A stretch of 64,000 bases of DNA from Guadua angustifolia (Eukaryota; Streptophyta; Magnoliopsida; Poales; Poaceae): the NCBI GenBank assembly GCA_036346375.1, contig CM070512.1, forward strand, positions 41,524,466 through 41,588,465, in the 5' to 3' direction. The position numbers were made by a program, and so were the translations under genes. This document shows positions 56,661 to 64,000 of the stretch, piece after piece. Numbering within the stretch: position 1 is the stretch's first letter; every line of letters starts with the position of its first letter. The notes under the pieces were generated by a model, which ran no database searches, had not been told where the DNA came from, and saw only the letters and a program-made list of their open reading frames with translations.

Positions 56661-56739
56661 GGCGGCGGCGGCGGCGGGCGACGGGAGCGGGCGGGAGAGC
56701 TGCGAGCGAGGAGTTTTTTTTTTTTGGCTGGCGCACTGG

Positions 56740-57073
56740 TTTTTAGGTTTGCAACTATTTTCGACGGCTCACTTTGGTAGCCGACGAAATTAGCTAGATA
56801 TTTTCGACGGCCCATAGGTAGCCGACGAAATTAGCTTAATTATTTTCGACGGCTTACTTGAAGCCGACGAAATTAAATTCATATTTCCGACGGCTTATCA
56901 AGCCGACGAACTTGAAAATTTATTTTCGACGGCTAACCTATGGCCGACGAAATTATAGCGACATTTTTGACGGCTTCAGTTGGCCGACGAATTTATAGAC
57001 ATATTTTCGACGGCTTCCAAAAGGTCGACGAAATTAGTTTTGGCCGACGAATCAACCACGTTTTCCTGTAGTG
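56740..57073. mobile_element. CACTA-2 right terminus with subterminal repeats
   Basis: Eight or so copies of TTTTCGACGGC...GCCGACGAAATT alternate at 56758-57060. The end TTTTCCTGTAGTG at 57073 gives CACTACAGGAAAACGTGG on the reverse strand. The terminal and subterminal motifs resemble CACTA-1 (CACTACAGGAATCC, TCGTCGGC), so the two are related. The left end could not be located, so the element's length is unknown. Confidence 0.75.
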
Positions 57074-57689
57074 ATAATTTATAGGTAAAGATGCTTCCCT
57101 ACATGCGAAACCTTTGGTCAGATTATATTATTGTAATATGAAGGTTCATCCTTATAATTCCTTGACATCATTTGAGATCTTGTTCAATTATTTGTTCAGT
57201 TCTGAAGGAGAAGCAAATGCAGTGAACTTATTAGGCCTCAATAGGTTTTTAACAATCAGTAATTTCGTACGACTCAAACAGTTCCCCTAGTTTCAGTTCC
57301 TCTTTGTTGTCAGTCTAAAGTTGTAGACTGAATTTTTCAGTAAGTATGAATGTCTAGTTTTGAAAATGTGCCTCAACGCATGATGGTTTTTTGTTTTCTT
57401 ATAATAACTTCAAGAATAGTATTTATGTAAGTGTACTTGATCAGCCATAATTTTTAGACATTACTTTAGAAAACCAGTAGGACCATATATGTTTAGAATG
57501 TTTCTACTTGTGTTTTGCTTCAACTTTTTCCCCTAATCAGTTTTTCTTTTTGTGACCACTTTCAACTGATTACTAAATGTTGAGTGCAATACTCTATAGG
57601 AGCTGCTGTGTTCTTGGCTCCTTTTTTGGGTCTTATCTTGAAGTATAATAGTTTGGACAGCAAAAAACAAGCGGCATCTCAGATTGCAG
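57074..57689. other. No gene seen
   Basis: AT-rich spacer between the CACTA-2 terminus and a LINE fragment. Confidence 0.45.
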
Positions 57690-57962
57690 ATATTTTACTC
57701 AAAACTTTACATTCTTCTTGTGCAATTCCTTTTTGATTCATGTATAATCTCATGAAAAACTATAACCCCATCCATTATGTTTCTTTCTTTGATAAAAGTA
57801 TTCTGTCATTTATCAACTTATCCAGGAACTCCTCAAACCTTATGTTTAATACTTCAGTGAAGATTTTGAAACAAACATTCAAAAGGCAAATAGGTCTGAA
57901 CTGCTTGATTTTATCAGCACCTTTGATCCATTCTCCCATTAGCAATTCCGTTATGATCTGAT
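57690..57962 (-). pseudogene. LINE reverse transcriptase fragment (upstream palm/fingers part)
   Basis: Minus strand reads ITELLMGEWIKGADKIKQFR then PICLLNVCFKIFTEVLNIRF and MDGVIVFHEIIHESKRN, the RT segment that precedes the catalytic motifs in plant LINEs (FRPI-LLN--FKI--). It is on the same strand as the LINE at 52259-54057 and covers an earlier part of the protein, so both could be parts of one element split by the 54.06-57.69 kb material. Confidence 0.75.
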
Positions 57963-58682
57963 ATGAATCGAGGCAGTTTTAGCACACAGGTCATTGGGTG
58001 CTCATTAGTATCATAGTATATTTGACTAAAAAAGAAAGGCTGAATTACATCTGGGAGTCTGGCTTACATATAGTTTTTGAAGAAAAGGGCTTACCTGGAG
58101 TATGCAGGACAGATAAAAAAATTAATTAATTTGTGGACAATTGCTGACAGCTTTCAAAACAAACCAAATACCAGCAAAACACATATAGCCAAATGGATAT
58201 TAGCAAGGAAAAATGAGAAAAAAAAAACAGAAACCTACAGTAATAGACACATTCGTGATTCACCTGAAAAGATGACAAAGAAGTCGTGATTTGTTAATTT
58301 GTGATTACAATCAGAGAACATTAATTTTCCACAACAAAGTCATAATGTTCCAAGGTACAGTTTTGTGATATAACATTCCTTGCATTTGGTCATCTGACCT
58401 TCTTCAACCCATTGGGATATCAAGACTATAAGATTTTATTGTTAGACAACATAAGAAAAAGGTTGTGGTATTATAATAATAAAGTAATCTAACCATCCAA
58501 AAAAACGACAAAGAAAATGATACGAGGATATCTACACACTCTGTAAGGAGAATATGCCCAGACATTTAATTAAGTAACACTCCAGGCTGTTCTTGCCAGC
58601 CACAAAACCATTGCTGGGAGACAAGTCAGAAATTGCTTGTATCCACGAGAAAATGGTATTTTTTAGGGAGTGCCTTCGTATG
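57963..58682. other. No gene seen; 3' flank of PPR remnant
   Basis: AT-rich. On the minus strand this lies downstream of the PPR stop codon at 58683 and may include its 3' UTR. Confidence 0.4.
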
Positions 58683-58892
58683 TCACTGATATTTCCGCTT
58701 TGAGAAAACTAATATTAGTAAGGAAGCAGTAGAAGGTTCAAGGGAGAAGTTGTTTTCATCAATTTTGGAGAGGTAAGCGCCAGCCCTACTTGTGTCACCT
58801 CTCTGCAGTAACTTCCTTACTATAGCATTAAGCATACGGCAGTCTGGAGCACAGCCACTCTTCTCCATGGCTAAAAACAGATCATTGGACGC
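58683..58892 (-). pseudogene. 3' end of a restorer-like PPR protein gene
   Basis: The last ~70 codons on the minus strand read ASNDLFLAMEKSGCAPDCRM then LNAIVRKLLQRGDTSRAGAY and SLEPSTASLLILVFSKRKYQ, stop TGA at 58683-58685. The PPR helix pattern (LF--MEKSGCAPD---LN-I-R-LL-RGD--RA) and the C-terminal tail match the restorer-of-fertility-like P-class PPR proteins of grasses, organellar RNA-binding proteins. The gene is severed at 58893 by an LTR that starts TGTAACACC. The rest, if it exists, would be beyond the right edge of the window. Confidence 0.8.
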
Positions 58893-59261
58893 TGTAACAC
58901 CCCGGCTCCACATTGAGCCCCGAATGCTACCAACTTCCAAACTCACTAAAAATTTTCGGCATGACCTCACTAGAAGTAGAGGTCACCCACTCAGCAGACA
59001 AATAAACAACATCTATAAGATAATCACAATACTAGTCATCCAAGATGACACATACTAGCAGAAGCATAAAGGAATTATCACACAACCAACTGGCAAATAA
59101 CAGTTCCGCAACAACGAATAACATAATTACAACACTCGTTAAGACCAGACACTATATTCATTTTAGGTGGGTTGAAGGTGACCGAAGTCGTGATTGTGTC
59201 TCTACACCCATCCCGGCGCGACAACTTCAAGGTACCTAAAAAAACAAATGGCAAACAAGCG

Positions 59262-62200
59262 CAAGGTTCAAAAAAGCGCTAGGCGGTAGGCGGGCGGAGG
59301 CCCACTGCCTAGCGCCTAGGCCGCCTAAGCGGCGCCTAGGCGCGCCTAGGCGGAAATCACAAAATGGCATGCTGCAATGAAATAAAATGGTGAAAGACAT
59401 ATATAAAAGATAGAATATAGTCACAAAACATAGTCTCACACATAATATAGTCACAAAACTAAGTTCTAACGATAATAAAGTCATAAAACATAGTCCAACA
59501 CATAATTAGGTTCAACAAAAGTTTGAGCCAATGATCTTGAAATGATCAATCTTCTAAAGGATAGAACTTTCGTGGCAACACTTCGTCTTCATCATCCTCA
59601 AACTCAACATCCACATCTTCCTCTTCATTGCCCTCCTCTTCTTCGGATTGGAATTCATCATCATGAAGCTCTCTTACTCTTGCACTTCTACGAAGTTCAA
59701 GTTGTTCACTAGTACCCATAGCTTCATCAAGTACTCCCCATGGTATACCGGGCACTACCTCTTCCTCATCCTCATCTCTAAAAACAACCAATGCATGATT
59801 GTCCCCTCCCTCATATAGAAATCCTTGAGCTTCGGTAGCATCACAAGATAGGAGGACATCAATGTTCTTCTTTGCCATGATCCTTTCTTTCTTGGCCAAC
59901 ATTCTAGCATTGAATTGTATGTAGACTAGATTGTTGAGGCAGGCGTTGGTTAGCCTATTTCTTCTTTTGGTATGTATCTCTTTAATTGCAAAGTAGATTG
60001 AGACATTACATAATATTGAGAATTGAGACTTTAGAGTATTGAATATTGGATTATTGGGACTCAAGAGTAGAGGCTAACCGATTCAAAAGTGCTCCAATTT
60101 CTTTCTGGCAACCGAAGAGCTTGAGGTCAATGAGAGGAGTCTTAATGCCATCTTTTGTAAATCTGGTGTTTGGCCTCCATAGAGCCTCCACCAAGATGCT
60201 ATCAATAAGAAAAGCAAGAACAATTTAGTATATGTACATCTATATTAGTTGATTAATAAGTTACCATGCATTGCAAAATAAATGCATGAATTAAGCACAA
60301 GCTTACGGGATTATAGTCGAAGTTTTGACAACTTCTTGCAAGCTTCTTTCCAAAGGGACCTTCTCTATTTTGAAATTTAATCAACTCTTGATTTACAACC
60401 CGATCTTGTTTGTCATCGTCACCATGATAAAAAGTCTCAACACAAGACATGAATGATTCCGTAATGTTTGGATCCATGAAGATTGCATTATCAACATAGC
60501 TATAGTATGGATTCAACATGTATGCACTTAAGTGTAATGGAGAATCAAGTCTACCTTTCATCTTCTTCTCAACAACGGCTATAACATCTTTGTAGTTCTT
60601 CTCCACATTTCCAAATGCATCCTTGAGTTCCTTCTTTGCCTTAATTAGTTCTCCATATAGAAAAGCCATAGATGGCTTGACATCCCCATCAACCAAGCGA
60701 AGAACTTGCACCAAAGGCTCAAAACCCTCAAGCATAGAGCAACACCATTCCAAAAGGCCCTATTTATAGCCGTCGCCGTTGCATCCTTGCCCTTTTGGTT
60801 TTCACATGACTCAAGTTTTCCCACTCCATCAACCACCATCTTCTTTAGTTCTTCCTTTTTTTCCATCAAACTTTGCAAAGTAAGAAAAGCGGAAGCAAAT
60901 CTAGTCACCCCCGGCCTTATGATATCTCTCTTCTTTGTGAATTGCCTCATCAATGCCAAGGTCTTGTGGTGTGAATAGATGAAGATAGTGAATGCCTTTG
61001 CTTGCTCAAGTGTCTTCTTGAACTTTGGCAAGTTGCCAATTCCTTGGAGCATCAAGTTGATAGTGTGAGTTGCACAAGAACTCCAAAAGATATTTGGCCT
61101 CTTGGCATGCAACAATGCCTTTGCTCCCATATTGTTAGAAGCATTGTCCGTCACTACTTGCACAACATGTTCCGGACCTACTTCCTCAATTCCTTCATCC
61201 ACTATGTTGAATATGACTTCACTTGTGTGTGACACATCCGACATCTCCTTTGATTTTAAAAAACTTGTTCCCATGCTACAATGTGTGCACAAATTCATTA
61301 TGCTCCTCCTCTTCATGTCCGTCCAAGCATCAGTCATAATAGAGCAACCGTTCTTTATCTTTTCCTCCTCACGTTCCTTTAGCAAACTCTTAGTTCTCAA
61401 TAATTCCTCACTCAACAAATTCTCCCGAAGGTCATATTGGGTAGGAGGTTGAAAACCGGGGCCAAATTGACCAATGGCTTCACACATTTGCTTGAACTCA
61501 TCGTTGTCAAGAGTGTTGAATGGTACACCTATTAAAATAATACAAACAAGAGATTGGTGAGGTAGCAATGAGCAATCAATGGAAGGTAAAAGATACAAAG
61601 ATTTACCATGTGTATACACCCATCTAGCAACATATTGCCGCACTTGATGTGTTCTCTCTTTCCAAAGCGCCTCGGTAATATTTTGTTGTCGCTTGGCTTC
61701 AGCTGGGCTTACTTTAGGATCAATAGGACGTGCAAATCTGTCCATAGGGCCTAATTTGTTAGGTCCCGAGCTTCCACCTCCTCCTCTTCTCCAACCCAGA
61801 CTAAACATTCACATCTTCTCTAACCGTCTTCACGGTCTTGCTTTTTGTTTCTTCTTTCGTTTTGCTTCTTCAAGAGATTTCTTGCACTTATCTTGAGCTT
61901 CCTCTGAGGCTGCTTTGCATTTAGCAACACTATTGCCAACTTTGCCAATGTGTTGCTTAAGGCGATAAATTCCTCCGAGCTCACATGGCCACAAAAATGC
62001 ACTTCACTCTGTCCAAGTTGGATGGATCGACTAGAACCCCATAAGCCCATCCTACGTCATCCGACTTCCTCTTAAGAGTCGCCGTGCTCTCGCTTGTTGT
62101 CGCCGAGCCCGTTGATCGACATTCTATAAATGGATAGCACATGTAGCATGACCTCACTCACCACGAAACAAACTAAATTAAAAAAACATTAGCTAACGAT

Positions 62201-63145
62201 TATAGATTACGCAAGTTCTTTTAGATTGCAATTAAAAGAATTTAAAAAATCTACAATGCAATCTAAAACAAAATCAATCTGAAAAATCTTACACTATACA
62301 TACGCATTAGTAAAACATATATAGCACATCACCACACAACAATTCAGCTAGCAATCAGATTAACATGCTCCTTGTTTCATCAGTACTCACAGCTAAACAT
62401 AGCAAACCAGCACCAGACACTAATATACATACTATCATACTCAGTTACTCATTTACTCACAGCCACAGGCAATCTAAAATGAAAATCAATTCATCCAATC
62501 ATCCATTCATCCCCATTCCCCGACCTGAGAGGCTGAGACCTGATATTTTTCCTCTGCGACGAGTCATGAGTGCGATCTGGACCTCACCTGGCTGAGAGGC
62601 TGAGACTTCGGTATTTGGCGACTTGGAGTTAGCGATCTTTGGCGGTGAGGCTCAGCCACCGGCGGAAGGAGAAGAGCAGGCCGGGAGGAGCTTCGGCCAG
62701 GCGGCGAATCTTGGCGACGTGGGGAGCTCAGCTGGCGGGCGAAGTTGGCAGGGCAGAGACGGCGGAGGCGGGAGGATGAGGAGGATCTCGGGCGTGAGCA
62801 GGCTGGGGGGATCTCTGGCGCCGGCGGCGGGGAACACGACCTCCGCGACCAGGAGATGCGTCGGCGAAGAGAATCGGCGCTCGGTAACCTAGCTCCCTCT
62901 TTCCCCTGCCCCCACCCCACCCCCTGGTTTTCTCGTTCTTATTCAACGCAGCACCGCCTAGCGTCGCCTCTCCTCCGCCTTTTCTCCGCCTAGCTCACCG
63001 ACTCCCACTGTCTGGCAGCACTTCTTGCCGCCAGCTCCGCTTAAGCGCCCCCTCGCCTAGAGCATGATTTAATGCCTAGGCGAGGCAACCGCCTCGCGCC
63101 TAGGCGCCGCCTAGGCGGCGATTTTTTCCGCCTTTTGGAACGCTG
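59262..63145 (-). mobile_element. hAT element (3884 bp) with 8-bp TSD AACAAGCG
   Basis: Perfect 8-bp duplication AACAAGCG at 59254-59261 and 63146-63153. The terminal repeats CAAGGTTCAAAAAAGCGC (left) and CAGCGTTCCAAAAGGCGG (right, reverse) are imperfectly inverted. Dense subterminal CGCCTAGGCG-type palindromic motifs lie at both ends (59275-59355 and 63050-63125). It contains a minus-strand hAT transposase with frame breaks, and a GC-rich leader at 62620-62900. Confidence 0.93.
59546..62062 (-). pseudogene. hAT transposase (DUF659 type, broken)
   Basis: From the 5' side: DVGWAYGVLVDPSNLDRVKC (about 62000-62060) starts a BED zinc finger whose remaining ligands (FCGHVSS, then RLKQHIGKVGNSVAKC) lie in shifted frames. 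Next is a 387-codon open frame (60645-61808) with DUF659 motifs: CSIMTDAWTDMKRRSIMNLC, VVQVVTDNASNNMGAKALL and FWSSCATHTINLMLQGIGNL. It continues in VLRLVDGDVKPSMAFLYGEL and LHLSAYMLNPYYSY (60253-60753). The hAT C-terminal dimerisation part is IHTKRRNRLTNACLNNLVYI (about 59930-59990) with an acidic tail to 59546. Catalytic Asp residues in TDAW and VTDNAS are kept. Several frameshifts make it inactive. Confidence 0.9.
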
Positions 63146-64000
63146 AACAAGCGTGAGTTCGAACACTCAGCAAAGTGCATCAAATCAACATAATTAACCA
63201 ACTAACACATTCGAACCAACAAGATTAGAACTCTCATATGAATCAACCAATACATGAAACAAAGTATATCAATACATTTATCTCGTTGCGTATCTCACAT
63301 ACATACCTCATTAAACCTCTTTGGATGAGTCCACGACTCCATCCCAACTCCTCACATTTCCATTTAACACCCAAAACTTATCATAGAACATAACACACAC
63401 ATAATTCATCCACATGATTCAATATGCAAGCTCAAGAATATCTCATCTCATTCACAATTTATCAACCATATGATGCATTATGCTCATGAATGTCTCATTT
63501 CATCTCATTCTCAATCTTCATACATATAATGCATTATGCTCATGAATATCAACCATATGATGCATTATGCATGCTCATGAATGTCTCTTCTCTTTACTTA
63601 GCACATACCGGTATTGCCGAGCACCACCCGTCGATGCGTGCCCTCAAACCCATCCATTCCGTGGAAGGGGCCTACCGAAGCAGGACTTGCCTGCTACCCA
63701 GTAGTGAGTCCTACACTTCTCCGCTCCCATCCATACAGTGGATGGGACTACGGGATAGGATCCCGAGCACTCCGGATTAGTCATACATTCCATATGACTT
63801 TCTCACTGTCCTGGCTCGATGCATTTCATGAATGCACATTTGCAAATGCCATTCTCAACATTCATAACCATATTCTCATCTTTCATTTTTACATAGTCAC
63901 ATTTTCATCGATTTCCATATAATTACCATATTCACAATTTTGAACTAGTCTCATAACTCCACGAATCAATTTAGACTATTCATACTAGTAGCATCATCTT

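Larger units (their letters stand above)
58893..64000 (+). mobile_element. LTR beginning TGTAACACCCC, interrupted by a hAT element and running off the window
   Basis: Sequence 58893-59261 and 63154-64000 forms one unit once the hAT element is removed. It begins TGTAACACCCCGGCTCC inside the PPR coding sequence. The TGTAACAYCCC start is the same form as the solo LTR at 13236, although the bodies differ. A piece (58955-59005) recurs at 42600-42650. No ending CA or internal domain is seen before the window edge, so whether this is a solo LTR or a full element is open. Confidence 0.65.

Noticed and set aside
50693..57073. A single CACTA element running from the CACTACACC at 50693 to 57073
   Set aside because: The subterminal repeats differ (TGTCGGCAAT at the left; TTCGACGGC/GCCGACGAA at the right), so the two ends cannot be paired with confidence.
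55628..57073. CACTGCAGAAAATC at about 55631 as the left end of CACTA-2
   Set aside because: It resembles the terminus for only ~12 bases and lacks any GCCGACGAAA subterminal repeat next to it.
1..64000. CRISPR arrays, bacterial operons, rRNA or tRNA genes
   Set aside because: No regularly spaced short repeats with unique spacers, no Shine-Dalgarno-type gene packing and no tRNA or rRNA signature was seen. Everything fits plant nuclear DNA.

Overview
This is nuclear DNA of a flowering plant, almost certainly a grass (Poaceae). It holds Ty3/gypsy LTR retrotransposons with the grass-type CTCGGGGGCTA polypurine tract, En/Spm (CACTA) elements with TNP2- and Transposase_24-like genes, hAT and Stowaway-like elements, spliceosomal introns, and a GC-rich GH17 beta-1,3-glucanase gene of monocot style. 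The species cannot be named from the sequence. About nine tenths of the window is transposon or transposon remnant. Only one gene looks alive, the glucanase at 47.5-50.2 kb.

Layout. 1-3.7 kb: a broken mitochondrial-carrier gene fragment (minus strand), ending at the right terminus of a CACTA-like element. 3.74-19.75 kb: a large minus-strand Ty3/gypsy element (gypsy-1). It carries an antisense 'gypsy-type transposase' gene in its 3' part and has been hit by a 3.8-kb solo LTR (TSD AACTT), a 578-bp hAT element carrying a UDP-xylose-synthase gene fragment (TSD CTCCTCGC) and a small Mutator-like MITE. 19.75-22.34 kb: AT-rich repeats. 22.34-31.17 kb: a complete but dead plus-strand gypsy element (gypsy-2, TSD ATTAT). 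31.2-32.75 kb: MITEs and microsatellite. 32.755-44.01 kb: a CACTA element (CACTA-1) with broken TNP2 and Transposase_24-like genes and a captured protein disulfide isomerase fragment.

44-47.4 kb: simple repeats, a 118-bp tandem triplication and small transposon debris. 47.54-50.19 kb: the glucanase with an X8 (CBM43) domain whose exon has been tandemly triplicated (442-bp unit). 50.7-58.7 kb: a possible CACTA start, a 5'-truncated LINE (minus), a scrambled repeat cluster, one exon of proteasome subunit RPN5, a captured BUBR1/MAD3 N-terminal fragment lying against a CACTA right terminus (57073), and a second LINE piece. 58.68-64 kb: the 3' end of a restorer-like PPR gene cut by an LTR that begins TGTAACACC, which is itself cut by a 3.9-kb hAT element (TSD AACAAGCG).

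The main theme is repeated capture of host gene fragments by different DNA transposons: PDI and BUBR1 by CACTA elements, UXS by a hAT MITE, and possibly RPN5 and a mitochondrial carrier. Several retain introns and splice sites, so the copying was from genomic DNA. All gene and domain calls come from reading the translated sequence by eye; no database search was run.
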